This document shows, one piece after another, positions 18,104 through 27,775 of a DNA stretch of 64,000 bases. The stretch is from the NCBI GenBank assembly GCA_028284775.1, contig JANQRB010000027.1, forward strand, positions 1-64,000. Reading direction: 5' to 3'. Position numbers and translations under genes: made by a program. The notes beneath the pieces are model-generated. The model had not been told where the DNA came from and did not search any database. It saw only the letters and a list, made by a program, of their open reading frames with translations. The stretch comes from Candidatus Kapaibacterium sp. (GTDB taxonomy: Bacteria > Bacteroidota > Ignavibacteria > Kapaibacteriales > UBA7675). Within the stretch, counting starts at the first letter, position 1. Every line of letters starts with the position of its first letter.

Positions 18104-18580
18104 TTATCCGCCGAATGCCTGCGCTGCACGCTGAGCAATTTCCTCGCCTGTCAGGATTTCCTTGCGACTGGCGATAGACCAGGAATGACCGAATGGATCC
18201 AGCAGCATGCCATAGCGATCTCCCCAGAAGGTATCCTGTACAGCCATGATCTCCTGTGCGCCCGCGTCGATTGCCTGCTTAAACACGCTGTCTACATCAT
18301 CGACGTAGAGATGGATCACAACAGGCGAACCACCAAGCGTACTGGGTGCCTTGGGACCCATCTCCGGAAACTCGTCATTGAGCATCAGCATGGAGCTGCC
18401 GATTCTGATCGTGGCATGCATAACGCCATTGCCATCCGCGGTCGGCATACGCGATAACTCTTCGGCGCCGAATGCCTTTTTGTAATATTCGATCGCCTTG
18501 GCGGCGCCCTGCATAACAAGGTGGGGCGTGATGGAATGAAAGCCTTCGGGAATCGGGGTGACTGCGTCAGCCATAATCAC
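18104..18580 (-). CDS. VOC-superfamily (glyoxalase/PhnB-like) protein
   Basis: 158 residues. IPEGFHSITPHLVMQGAAKA followed by IEYYKKAFGAEELSRM is the hallmark start of PhnB-like/YP_-type VOC proteins. The second beta-alpha-beta-beta-beta half contains VIHLYVDDVDSVFKQAIDAG and WGDRYGMLLDPFGHSWSIA. Such proteins are cytoplasmic, dimeric and metal-dependent, acting as dioxygenases, lyases or antibiotic-binding proteins; the substrate is not predictable here. Two possible ATGs lie six bases apart (18580, 18574). No operon partner. Confidence 0.9.
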   Translation of the reverse strand: MIMADAVTPIPEGFHSITPHLVMQGAAKAIEYYKKAFGAEELSRMPTADGNGVMHATIRIGSSMLMLNDEFPEMGPKAPSTLGGSPVVIHLYVDDVDSVFKQAIDAGAQEIMAVQDTFWGDRYGMLLDPFGHSWSIASRKEILTGEEIAQRAAQAFGG

Positions 18581-18848
18581 ATCCTCGTACGTAGTTATGA
18601 ATACTTACTCATGAAGGCGACGACGCAAGGCACGGGCCTGCGACAGTCCGCCTTCGACGGGAATCCGCCAAACTGCATTCCAGCCCTGGAAATTCCAATA
18701 TTTTTCTTGTCAGGATACAAGCGGATATCATCGGCTCTGGGTAGGGGCCCGAGCGTAGCAGCCGGCAGGCGAAAATTGATTTCCGACACAGGCTAAGACG
18801 AATTGACTCAGCGGGAGCGAGCACAGTGCCGGTTCACAGTCTCTCCAC

Positions 18849-19721
18849 TTATTGCCGAATCATCTTCGATACGACAATTTCGCGTGTCTTCTTGATCATG
18901 GAGTACAGCAGCCCCGGCTCGGAGCGATCCCAAGCGATGCCCTGACCTTCGGCGGCAAGCGGTAGAATCTCAATCAATTCCAGGGTGGCTCCGGCACGCG
19001 GCAGCGCCAATACGTATATCTCGGCCGCATCATGCCCCGTTATGTATAGATAGCCGTCCGGTCCCCAGGCACCGCCGGAATTGCTGCGGGTGCCAAATCG
19101 CTGTATGACGGCCGGCGGAAAGGCATAAGCGCCGACGCGTCGCCATTGCTTATCGAACTGTACGACCGACGTCCATGCGGGCCCTCTGGTTCCATCGCCG
19201 CCGCGGCCCTCGTAGTGCGCAAAGGCCACCCACCATACACCGTCTTTCCTGTCCACCCAGGTGGCAGAACCCTGGTAGATACCAAAGCTGTGAGAACCGA
19301 TGTGTTCCAGAGTTTCCGTATCGAATATTTCAATCGAGCTCTGCATCGGAATTCCCGGATAGTTCGAGTGGGCGCAATACAGTCGACCCTCGATGACAAT
19401 ACCGCTGTTAAGGTGAATAATCGGACCGTCCGCCGGCCCTTCCCAGACCGATACCCGCAACCCGCTTTGTTTCTCGTATTTGGCAATCGTGTGATTGCTC
19501 ACCGCATAAAAATACTCTCCGTCGACCGCCGGCCCCTGACGTGCCTCTTGAACGCTGTAACGTCGCAGTTCGGCGAATCGTCGGGTGGCCCCTTCGCCGT
19601 CAGCAGCGTTGGCCGGCTCTGGCGATAGAAGAAAACAGATCCACAGGATACAGCTCAGCGAAAATACGCGATAGCTTGCATCCGGAAAAGTGTTGCAATG
19701 TAGAGATGATGGCAGCAGCAT
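18849..19721 (-). CDS. Secreted beta-propeller-like protein of unknown function
   Basis: 290 residues. An N-terminal hydrophobic segment (VFSLSCILWICFLLSPEPANA) looks like a signal peptide ending at ANA-A. The rest consists of short beta-strand-rich repeats with propeller-like phrasing: GPAVDGEYFYAVSNHTIAKY, SSIEIFDTETLEHIGSH, GAWGPDGYLYITGHDAAEIYVL and GQGIAWDRSEPGLLYSMIK. I do not recognise a named family; it resembles hypothetical YncE/endonuclease-associated six-bladed propellers. No T9SS sorting domain is present, so it is probably periplasmic. Only one plausible ATG (19721). It stands alone. Confidence 0.7.
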   Translation of the reverse strand: MLLPSSLHCNTFPDASYRVFSLSCILWICFLLSPEPANAADGEGATRRFAELRRYSVQEARQGPAVDGEYFYAVSNHTIAKYEKQSGLRVSVWEGPADGPIIHLNSGIVIEGRLYCAHSNYPGIPMQSSIEIFDTETLEHIGSHSFGIYQGSATWVDRKDGVWWVAFAHYEGRGGDGTRGPAWTSVVQFDKQWRRVGAYAFPPAVIQRFGTRSNSGGAWGPDGYLYITGHDAAEIYVLALPRAGATLELIEILPLAAEGQGIAWDRSEPGLLYSMIKKTREIVVSKMIRQ

Positions 19722-20218
19722 GGCCGGGCCTCTATAAGTTCGTGTACTGTGCCCGCAAATTGCACATTGCCGAATTTACATTCCCAACCAGGACGCGGTA
19801 TTAACAAAAATTTATCGCACCGGTAACAACCGGCAATAATCCGACGAGGGCACTCCGACGAGGGTATTGTCTGTTGCGCTCTCTGCCCAACATGTTAGCC
19901 GCCGATGAAGCAAGACCCGAGCACATTATCTTCACGGGACCAAGGAAATCGCAAAAATCCGTCTTGCAAACAAAGTCCGATTTCGATCCTGCAATTTCAC
20001 TTCAGTTTAATCATATGGGAAGTATCGCCGGTCTGTACTTCACCGCTTCAGATCTACCGAATGTTTTAATAAAAACTCTTCTTTACGATGCCGAAAGATG
20101 CATGGCGCTTAGTGGAAACAAGAAGTACAGAGGTAAGCAGCATCCGGAAACTTTCCCGGTCAGAGATCTTCCTGAGTATACTTTCGACCCACTTCGAAAA
20201 TTGTCGTCCGGATCAGGG
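19722..20218. other. Intergenic region
   Basis: About 500 bp with no gene that I can support. A 13-bp motif (ctCCGACGAGGG) is duplicated near 19840-19865. Confidence 0.4.
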
Positions 20219-20252
20219 TCCGGCGGCGGCAGCGCACGCTTCCGCCGCCGGA
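20219..20252 (-). terminator. Strong GC hairpin downstream of the Cys/Thr-rich T9SS protein gene
   Basis: TCCGGCGGCGG (20219-20229) pairs perfectly with CCGCCGCCGGA (20242-20252) around a 12-nt loop, 11 bp beyond the stop codon of the minus-strand gene. There is no T-run, so an intrinsic terminator is likely but not certain. Confidence 0.55.
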
Positions 20253-20262
20253 GTCGGCATTG

Positions 20263-21213
20263 TTACTCAAGAACTATCAATCGATCGGATCGTTGCTCGC
20301 TGCCGACACGTAAGCGATAGTAATACGCGCCCGGCTGCAGATCACCGACACTGATCTTCAATTTGTAGAGCCCCCGAGCACGACGTTCATTCAGAACACT
20401 GCGGATCTCCTGGCCGAGATGATTGTACATCGTAATACTGACGAATGATTCGTCGGGAACGCTGTATTCCAGCAGGACCTCGGACTGGGCCGGATTCGGA
20501 TAGGTCTGAGCGCGAATCCTGTCAACAGCCGGGTCCTGCCAGCCGGTCGTCCGCAGGGGATGAGATTCGTCATCCGGAGGTAGAATTATAGGTCCGCTGG
20601 TAGTATCCGATGGTTCAGTCGCAGTGGTGGCGGAGGTAACGCTGAAGCTGCACACCTGCTGTGAGAAACATGTGCTGGCCGTAACGTGACAGGTTGTGCT
20701 TACCATTACCTGCACGCATGTAATTATCGTATCAGTGGTGTATGGCATTAAGCTAATTTCGATACAGGTACTGACGCTGACGGTGACATCCGTGACGGCG
20801 TCGACGAGCACACCGGTCGTTAGTGTGCAAGTGCTGACAGTTACGATTGAATTGGTGGCAATTTCTTCTTCCGTACATGCGGCCAGACCACCCCCTTTCA
20901 CTTTGCAGGTCGCGTCGGGGCAGCCGGCGATTTTAATAGTGAGTTTTGTCCCAGGCAAGGGAACGGTGGAGACAATATTAGGCCAGGCTGCCGTGAAGGT
21001 GCCGAGGCGTACCTTGGTACCTGCCGGAGCGATGTCGACCATACCGTTAGGAGTGATAATTTTAACGGGCGTACCGTTCGCGGCGTTGGTTGTACCGGCA
21101 ACTATCGTTTTGAATTTAAATCGCTTACAGGTCGTAATTACTATATTCGCCGACAATTCTGTCATGCAGAATGCCAACAAGACTACTACAAGAACGGGTT
21201 TAAGTATGCGCAT
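20263..21213 (-). CDS. Small Cys/Thr-rich T9SS-exported protein
   Basis: 316 residues. Signal peptide: MRILKPVLVVVLLAFCMTELSA. The mature region (about 23-225) is unusually rich in Thr, Val and Cys, with recurring V-S-T-C/V-S-V-S-T-C elements (VTVSTCTLTTG, VTVSVSTCIEIS, VMVSTTCHVTASTC). That pattern suggests stacked beta-strands braced by disulfides. The C-terminal 85 residues are a T9SS sorting domain (TYPNPAQSEVLLEYSV, then GDLQPGAYYYRLRVGS). GGAAAG precedes the ATG. The central domain matches no family I know. Upstream lies a 200-bp tandem repeat that may affect its expression. Confidence 0.8.
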   Translation of the reverse strand: MRILKPVLVVVLLAFCMTELSANIVITTCKRFKFKTIVAGTTNAANGTPVKIITPNGMVDIAPAGTKVRLGTFTAAWPNIVSTVPLPGTKLTIKIAGCPDATCKVKGGGLAACTEEEIATNSIVTVSTCTLTTGVLVDAVTDVTVSVSTCIEISLMPYTTDTIITCVQVMVSTTCHVTASTCFSQQVCSFSVTSATTATEPSDTTSGPIILPPDDESHPLRTTGWQDPAVDRIRAQTYPNPAQSEVLLEYSVPDESFVSITMYNHLGQEIRSVLNERRARGLYKLKISVGDLQPGAYYYRLRVGSEQRSDRLIVLE

Positions 21214-21304
21214 AAGGCTTTCCTTCAGAAACGAAATTCAGAAAAGTGAATTAACAACCATGCACAATGCACAGCCAGGCGGCGTCGATTCTGCGATCGG
21301 CCAA

Positions 21305-21704
21305 TATTAGCTTCGCTTTTCGTGTCAATTACGAAAGCGTCGGATCAACCGCATGTATTGCGCTGGTTGGAGGCAGTGGATGTTATTCGATGAGCGGATC
21401 GGACAATCGGCAATCATTGCGCGCCAGCCGACTGACAGCAGTATTTGTGGAATTCCGCGCTTTGGACCGAAAATCCACAGTGTTGACAGCGGGCACTCGG
21501 TCATTATTAACTTCGCTTTTCGTGTCGTTTACGAAAGCGTCGGGTCAACCGCATGCATTGCGCTGGTTGGAGGCAGTGGATGTCATTCGATGAGCGAATC
21601 GGACAATCGGCAATCATTGCGCGCCAGCCGACTGACAGCAGTATATGTGGAATTCCGCGCTTTGGACTGAAAATCCACAGTGTTGACAGCGGACACATCG
21701 CTTT
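21305..21704. repeat. 200-bp tandem direct repeat, two copies
   Basis: Two copies in register, exactly 200 bp apart, with CTTCGCTTTTCGTGTC at 21311 and again at 21511. They are nearly identical until about 21690. Each copy begins with an inverted repeat (CGCTTTTCGTG against ACGAAAGCG) that could form a hairpin. The repeats lie in the 595-bp gap upstream of the Cys/Thr-rich protein gene. No convincing protein is encoded. Confidence 0.85.
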
Positions 21705-21808
21705 GCCGACTATGGAGACGACTACAGACAGTGCCGAGCTAGCAACGATCAGCAAAGCGAACAATCAGACAGAAGTTGAAAAATTCTGCGATGAAAGTCA
21801 ACAAGGGC

Positions 21809-24800
21809 CTAGGGCGTAAACAATATCTTTTTTAGCTGTGTTTCTTCAGGCTTCCCGTCGATGCGGATGCGCATTTCACAAAAGTATGTACCGCCGGCAA
21901 CGGGCCGACCGCTCGTCATTCGCCCATTCCAGGGAATGGAGTATTCTCCCGGAGCAAGAACTTTATGCAGCAAGTCAGCCACCCGCGCGCCGTGAACATC
22001 AAGGATCCGGAGCATCACTTCAGCATCGCACCCGATTGTGAGAGCAATCGTAGTATTGACACTGAAAGGATTCGGGCTTGCAGACATTCGCGCGCAGCGC
22101 GGTGCCGGTCTAATTCGCGATGCGCCTGAATCGATTGCAACTTTCGGCCTGCCAACAGATATAAACACTGTTGCCGTCGAGCTACCGCCGAATCCATCAT
22201 CGATCCGATAGTGAAGCGTATCGAGTCCACTGACCGCACCTGCATAATATACCAGGTCGTTGCCGCTATCGCTGTCGACTGCGCCAAGCTTGCCGGCCTT
22301 CACATCTGTGATACTCAGAGCTTGAGCATCCGGATCGCTGTCGTTGCGGAGGACTGAAATGTGGGCAGCTTGCTTCGGAACTACTACAATGCCGTGTTCA
22401 GATCGTGCCACCGGTTGCCGATTCGACATAAATACCGAGATCGCATTATCGTATGTCCCGGCACAATAGACGTATCGTCCATCGGGACTCAGGGTGAGGC
22501 CGCGCACACGGCGCAGACCATCGGTAGCTGAATGGCCGTCACGACTGTGATCTTCCATTTGCAATAATCCGGTTTGGTGAGCCCGGCTTAACATCAGCAG
22601 CGAATGACTTCCGCCGGCGGTAGCGAAAAGCAGTAAACCATCCGGACTGACCTTGAGATCATTAACCGCCCTAAGGCTCTTGGAGCTCTGGACAAAACGT
22701 CCGACAAACTTTAGCGTCCCCGTCCCGAGGTCGCGTCGAAAGATAGCAACGGCATTATCCTTGCTGCCGGCAGCGTAGAGGAAATGGCCATCGGGGCTAA
22801 GTGCAACCGCCGCGACGCCTCGCAGACCGTCGACCCCGGCGCGACCGTCACGCAACAATTCCAGATAATCCAAAGCGCCATTGGCGGGATTGCGACTGAA
22901 TACCACAATGCTGTGGTCGCGACCGCTGGCAGCATAAAGGTTCAGACCATCCGGGCTGAAGGTCATGTCTGCAATCCGGCGCAGACCACGAACCGGTTTG
23001 TCCCGGCTTTCCCGATAGGTGTTTACGTGATTCAGGCGTCCGTTGTAAATGTTGCGCTCCAGCAGTGACAAGGCATTGACCGCAAAGCCGGCGACATAGA
23101 GATGGCGACCGTCGGGACTGATAGTCAGGCTGTAGGGTCGCGCAAGTCCGTCGATCCTCAGTCCGCTTTGCCGATCGCGGCTCAGACGTTGGAGGGCCTG
23201 CAGACGGCCATTGTGGCAATTACGCCTGAAGGCAACCAGGGCATTGGATTTGTACCCGACGGCGTATAAGAATTTACCGTCCGGACTAATTGTCAGGTTT
23301 CGTATGTATGCTATCCCCGATACACCCTTATGTCCATTCCGCACCCTTTGCACAAACTTGAGAGTGCCGTCTGTGCCGCCGCGCGCAAAAACAGCGATGG
23401 AATGACTATTCGGTCCCGCCGCATAGAGATGGCGTCCGTCAGGACTGCATTGTAATGCCTGCACGCGCCGCAGACCGCGTATGCTTCCCTGCCCCTCCTT
23501 CTGAAGTTGCAGATAGGCCAGGTTGAAGGACTGCTGCGTCGTATCCACCAAAGACAACTTAATGACGGCCTTTCGTCGACATCCACTTGCATTCACGACT
23601 TCATACGTCAATTGATCCCGGCCAAAATGCCCCGGCGAAGCAGTATAGATCACAGTGTCGCCGTGAACGACTGCTGTTCCACCGGCTGCCGTCGACACCG
23701 ATGACAAATACAAGCCCTTCCCGGTATCATTGTTCAGAACATTCAAGCGAAGCGTGCGAGATGTTGAAGACGCAAAGTCGAAACGGGGTGCAAATTTTTC
23801 GGCCACAAAGGTCAGCGTCGTCGAACCTCGGCATCCGTTTGGCCATTCCAGCGCAGCGCTCAGTGTACCCGACCGGCCGGACTCCCAGACCACAATTACC
23901 GAACTGCTCGTGTCGGAACCGATAATGGTTCCGTTGGTAGCGGACCATCGTATCCGACTGAAGCGTTGCGACCGCAGCGAGTAGGTCAATTCGGAGGCGG
24001 GGCAGCCGCTTCGCGGCCCATCGATCGCGATCGTTCTTTTAGGCCCGAGTAGTATCGCAGCCATTGTAGCGCGTAGCGTCTCAGCTCCACGCGACACGAT
24101 TACTATGCTTGTACTCTGTTGGCAAGGGGACGGGTTTTCGAGTCTCAATGACAGTGTTGTGCTGCTCCTGCCGACTGCAATACATGCAACACTGCTGCCG
24201 GCGCCCAATACGAGTCCCGTACCCGTCAGATCGAGCGCGACCGTCGTCGCCCGCGTCACATTACGGAGCGTACCGCAGTTATTGCGCGCCTCCACCTTTA
24301 GCCTGAGATGGATTGTGTCTGTCGAGCTTCGCAGCGGCGACCCGATGTCCAGAGTGAGCTTAACAGCCTCCAGTGGACCAGCGGGTAAAACATGATGCGT
24401 GCGGCGAACATTACAAGCACCGGGGTACGCAGCGTCCAGCACAAGTGACGCAAGTGTAAGAGACTTCCATTGAAGGGTCACCGTCGTGCGGTTGGCTGCG
24501 CCGATGATCTCGCCTCCATCGGCATTCCAACAAAAGCTACCATTGGCGGCGCCGACCATTCGGTAGGTTACTGTAGTAGCGGCACAGCTAAGGTCTGGTC
24601 CCACGATATCAATACTCGCGGGGTCGAGACTGATTTTACTGCTGGTAGAGGACATCGAGGCACCTGTCAGAACTCGCAGCGTTATTATAGTACTTAGTGT
24701 GCAGGGCTGCCGGTTAACAAGCGTCAGACTAAGAGAGGTGGCATACGTACCGCCGGAAAGCGTGGCCCTGGTACTGCCGTCAGCCAGCGCCAAACGTTCA

Positions 24801-25663
24801 CGGTCATACTGTAGCTCCAGCGTTGATGCGCTCGTCACGGCGATTGGCACACCGTCACTGTTCTGCGCCTGAATACCGACCCTGATACGGCGACTCGTCC
24901 CGGAGGACTGCAGATCAAATCTCGTCAGTGTCAGACGTTGTGGTGGATCGGCCAGCGCGCCGATGCGAATGTCGTCCAGCGCAATCTCATCACGACTTCC
25001 GCTGCCGCTGCCGTCATCACCCTTCCAGCGCAGATACAAAAACTCATTAGGCGCTACTTTCAATCCCCGTAGACGGAGCAATACCTGCTGCGCCTCCACA
25101 AATCCCGCGTTGTCGGAAGCAGTCGGTGATAAGTAATCCGCCGCCGGCAGAGCAACATAGTTGCTGTCATCGATAGAATAACTCAAGTCAAGGCTGTTCG
25201 AACGATTGCCATTGTTGTTAATATATAAGGAGTACTCAATCTGCAGCTCCGTCAATTCAAGTCCGGTATTGTTTTGCAGACGCAAAATCAAGCTTCCCGG
25301 CGTGAAGTCGGACGACACGGGTTGAATCATCAGACGGATATTGCCGCTGTCAACGAGGGCGTAGATGCCACCGGCGCTTACCCCGCCCGGCGTTCTGCCG
25401 CGTGCAAAGTCGCCGCTTTCCGCCAGCGCTCCAAAGGCAACATCGCCATCCGAGAAACCGCGTATGGCCCAATAGTCGGAGTCGAGCTGGCCTTTCGATG
25501 GTACAGAAGCAAAGCCGCTGCCGTTAAAATCACTGAAGTCAATCGTGACTGTCGAGTTTGCGACCGGCAACGAAAGCTGTGAATACACCTGCTGCTGAGG
25601 CAGCCAAAACATAGCCGTAAAAAATATGATAATGCGTACGATCGGATAAATCTTGCGCCTCAT
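21809..25663 (-). CDS. T9SS-exported surface protein with lactonase-type beta-propeller and Ig-like regions
   Basis: 1284 residues. Signal peptide: IIIFFTAMFWLPQQQVYSQ. Residues 30-240 form a jelly-roll-like region. About 240-650 are Ig-like or PKD-like repeats with paired Cys (SCAATTVTYRMVG, GCPASELTYSLRS), including a cadherin-like module (LNVLNNDTGKGLYLSSV). About 700-1080 is a 7-bladed propeller of the lactonase (PF10282-like) type, with repeated SPDGRHLYAAG/SPDGKFLYAVG blades joined by GLRR/GLRGV turns. A second cadherin-like repeat (VLRNDSDPDAQALSITDV) precedes the C-terminal FlgD-like/T9SS sorting domain (ASPNPFSVNTTIALTIG). Expected outside the cell, as a binding scaffold rather than an enzyme (inference). 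It ends 595 bp before the next gene on the strand. Confidence 0.9.
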   Translation of the reverse strand: MRRKIYPIVRIIIFFTAMFWLPQQQVYSQLSLPVANSTVTIDFSDFNGSGFASVPSKGQLDSDYWAIRGFSDGDVAFGALAESGDFARGRTPGGVSAGGIYALVDSGNIRLMIQPVSSDFTPGSLILRLQNNTGLELTELQIEYSLYINNNGNRSNSLDLSYSIDDSNYVALPAADYLSPTASDNAGFVEAQQVLLRLRGLKVAPNEFLYLRWKGDDGSGSGSRDEIALDDIRIGALADPPQRLTLTRFDLQSSGTSRRIRVGIQAQNSDGVPIAVTSASTLELQYDRERLALADGSTRATLSGGTYATSLSLTLVNRQPCTLSTIITLRVLTGASMSSTSSKISLDPASIDIVGPDLSCAATTVTYRMVGAANGSFCWNADGGEIIGAANRTTVTLQWKSLTLASLVLDAAYPGACNVRRTHHVLPAGPLEAVKLTLDIGSPLRSSTDTIHLRLKVEARNNCGTLRNVTRATTVALDLTGTGLVLGAGSSVACIAVGRSSTTLSLRLENPSPCQQSTSIVIVSRGAETLRATMAAILLGPKRTIAIDGPRSGCPASELTYSLRSQRFSRIRWSATNGTIIGSDTSSSVIVVWESGRSGTLSAALEWPNGCRGSTTLTFVAEKFAPRFDFASSTSRTLRLNVLNNDTGKGLYLSSVSTAAGGTAVVHGDTVIYTASPGHFGRDQLTYEVVNASGCRRKAVIKLSLVDTTQQSFNLAYLQLQKEGQGSIRGLRRVQALQCSPDGRHLYAAGPNSHSIAVFARGGTDGTLKFVQRVRNGHKGVSGIAYIRNLTISPDGKFLYAVGYKSNALVAFRRNCHNGRLQALQRLSRDRQSGLRIDGLARPYSLTISPDGRHLYVAGFAVNALSLLERNIYNGRLNHVNTYRESRDKPVRGLRRIADMTFSPDGLNLYAASGRDHSIVVFSRNPANGALDYLELLRDGRAGVDGLRGVAAVALSPDGHFLYAAGSKDNAVAIFRRDLGTGTLKFVGRFVQSSKSLRAVNDLKVSPDGLLLFATAGGSHSLLMLSRAHQTGLLQMEDHSRDGHSATDGLRRVRGLTLSPDGRYVYCAGTYDNAISVFMSNRQPVARSEHGIVVVPKQAAHISVLRNDSDPDAQALSITDVKAGKLGAVDSDSGNDLVYYAGAVSGLDTLHYRIDDGFGGSSTATVFISVGRPKVAIDSGASRIRPAPRCARMSASPNPFSVNTTIALTIGCDAEVMLRILDVHGARVADLLHKVLAPGEYSIPWNGRMTSGRPVAGGTYFCEMRIRIDGKPEETQLKKILFTP

Positions 25664-26462
25664 GTTGCCTCATGATGTTAGCCGCACGCCGGAGATGCCT
25701 TTTCCACTTACCCGCAGTAGTTTTGACCAGGGCGATATGGAAAGCAACTATGCAGGCACCAGTGGACGTGCTGCGGTTTAACAACGGAATTACTTGAGAG
25801 GCATGAAATCGAGAGGCGAAGTATCGCTTTGCTGTAACAGCGGGAGCAGATGAACTGCAAACGTGGCTTAACAATACGTCTAGCTGTCGAGAGGTGCGCT
25901 AACTTAACATGAAGACAAAAAGCAAGCAACTATTTTTTTTACACCCGCAATTATTAATCGACACAATGAGCCAATGGCTTTCTTTGAAGAAGAGACAAGA
26001 CGGACTTTCGGCGGGAGACGTACTGCGACTAAACTCAGAGAAAGATTCGCAGTTAACTCGGCCGGCTGACAGGTTTACATTTATTCAATTTACAAGCATC
26101 AACAGACTGAAGTGCAGGAAACGTGGATTCGTGACCGTTGAACGAAATTTGCAGACCGTTAATCATTTAATGACCGTATTCGAAAATTCGGACTCTGGCG
26201 TATGATTGAACTTTTCGTATTGTTGCTTCGTCTCGCAAGGATGCGGTGAGTTGTTGCGTGTGATGTTTTGTGCGTAGATGCCACGGTTTTTGCTGAGTGG
26301 CACAGGTGTTCTGTGCTTTGTTTGCGCGACAGATTTTGGAGGTGGTGGAGGGGGACGGGCCCGCAGGGGTACTCCCAGATTTCAGATATATTGTCTTAAC
26401 AACTATTGTCAAAGCATTTACCTTACGCCAAAACAAAGAAGAAGCACAGTTAAGTTTGATTA
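25664..26462. other. Intergenic region upstream of the propeller protein and IS remnant
   Basis: 800 bp, AT-rich, with no gene I can support. A G-rich run lies near 26335-26365. No inverted-repeat end of the neighbouring IS3 remnant was identified. Confidence 0.4.
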
Positions 26463-27621
26463 TTGAGATTTAACTATGTTAGGGAAGATTCTCTACCAAC
26501 CCAACGACGGCACATTACTACCTGCGATTTCAAGATTGCGACACGTCGTTTGATCAAACTGGAAAACGGTGGCATAGCGGAATTAGCACGAAAGCTGAAA
26601 ACCCACGAGTACACGCCGAACGAATGGAAACGCTTGTATCGTCAACGCAACAGCGCGACGTTTTCCGGCAAGGACAAGCTCTCAGAACCGGCTGGCGATC
26701 TCGATGGTCTGCAGCGCGGGTCGGAGCAAATGCGGCGCGCGCTTGCCGACTCGGGAATGGAGTGCGAATTAGTATGAAGCCAACGGTATCTTCACGCGTC
26801 CGACGTGGGGCACGTTGATCGATCAGCTATCGGCACACCTCCCGGTCGGCACGCTGCCTGCAGCCACTGGCTTCCTCGTAGACTTACTTCCGGCATCGAT
26901 CAATCGATATCGCCATTCCGTTGACGAGCTACGCTCCAGGATCGACGCAGTCTTTCGCGAGCGCAGGCGCGCAACACGCCTGTTTTGATTGGGCTGCCTG
27001 CGAGCGCCGGGAGCTAGTTGACGATTCGTCCTGACGACCGATTCGCGTCACTCGATGCCTTAACCTCAAATCTTTGAAACGCTATCTCCGCGCCGATAAG
27101 CCTAACAGCGTAATGGTGAGCGATTCCGCTGCCTCTACAAGTGAAGGCCGATTGAACCTGACGAGCGCGCTGGATCTATTCAGTCGTCGAATCGTCGTCT
27201 GGCCGATGAGTTATCACATCTCCCGGTATATCGTCTGCCAGCCGCTGGAGAAAGGCCTTAAATATTAACGGCCGAGTCAAGGAGTAATGTTAACTCTGAT
27301 CGTTGTTTGATCATTACATCTTTCGATGTCCGCCGACTGCTTGAATGCAGGCGATGTTTGCCGGGCATGAACCGCAATAGCCTCTGCGAGGACAATGCTC
27401 CGATAGTAAGCGTCTTTTCAAGGCTATATCGCGAGTCACAGGCCGCATGAACCTGACAGACGCTTGAAGATGTCCGACACCCCATGTTAAGATACTACGA
27501 ACAATTCTATAACGAAGGGCTGTTACATCCTGCAATGGCGTATCGTAGCTCAGCAGACTTTGAAGACAACAGATCACTAGCAAAACAGTATGCCCCGCAG
27601 ATCGGGGCAACGCCATATTAA
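26463..27621 (+). pseudogene. Decayed IS3-family insertion element (orfA and orfB remnants)
   Basis: orfA remnant, 26500-26777: LENGGIAELARKL, EWKRLYRQRN and ATFSGKDKLSEP, then a degraded leucine-zipper region, as in IS3 OrfA. orfB remnant in shifting frames: LRSRIDAVFRERRRATRL near 26930-26980; KPNSVMVSDSAASTSEGRL and ALDLFSRRIVVWPMSYHI (27100-27225), the integrase core with the first two catalytic Asp; GMNRNSLCEDNAPIVSVFSRL (27365-27427), where the third catalytic residue Glu (normally DNAxxES) is now Val; and the end FYNEGLLHPAMAYRSSADFE (27505-27565). Frameshifts and stops separate these blocks, so it is inactive. Terminal inverted repeats and a target duplication were not recognised. Confidence 0.85.
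27591..27609. terminator. Short GC hairpin at the end of the IS remnant
   Basis: TGCCCCG (27591-27597) pairs with CGGGGCA (27603-27609) around a 5-nt loop. There is no T-run. It may be part of the old element or stop read-through towards the next gene. Confidence 0.35.
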
Positions 27622-27775
27622 TTGAAGTTCGCTCATCCTCCGCCCTACCGTCGCAAGCACTCAGGTTCACCAGGCTGCTTGTCACACGAATTTTTTGAGT
27701 TTTCATCGACTTTACCTAAGTTCAGCATCCACTATTTGCATCCTCCCGGCAACTTTATCAATAAGGAGCATAGCA

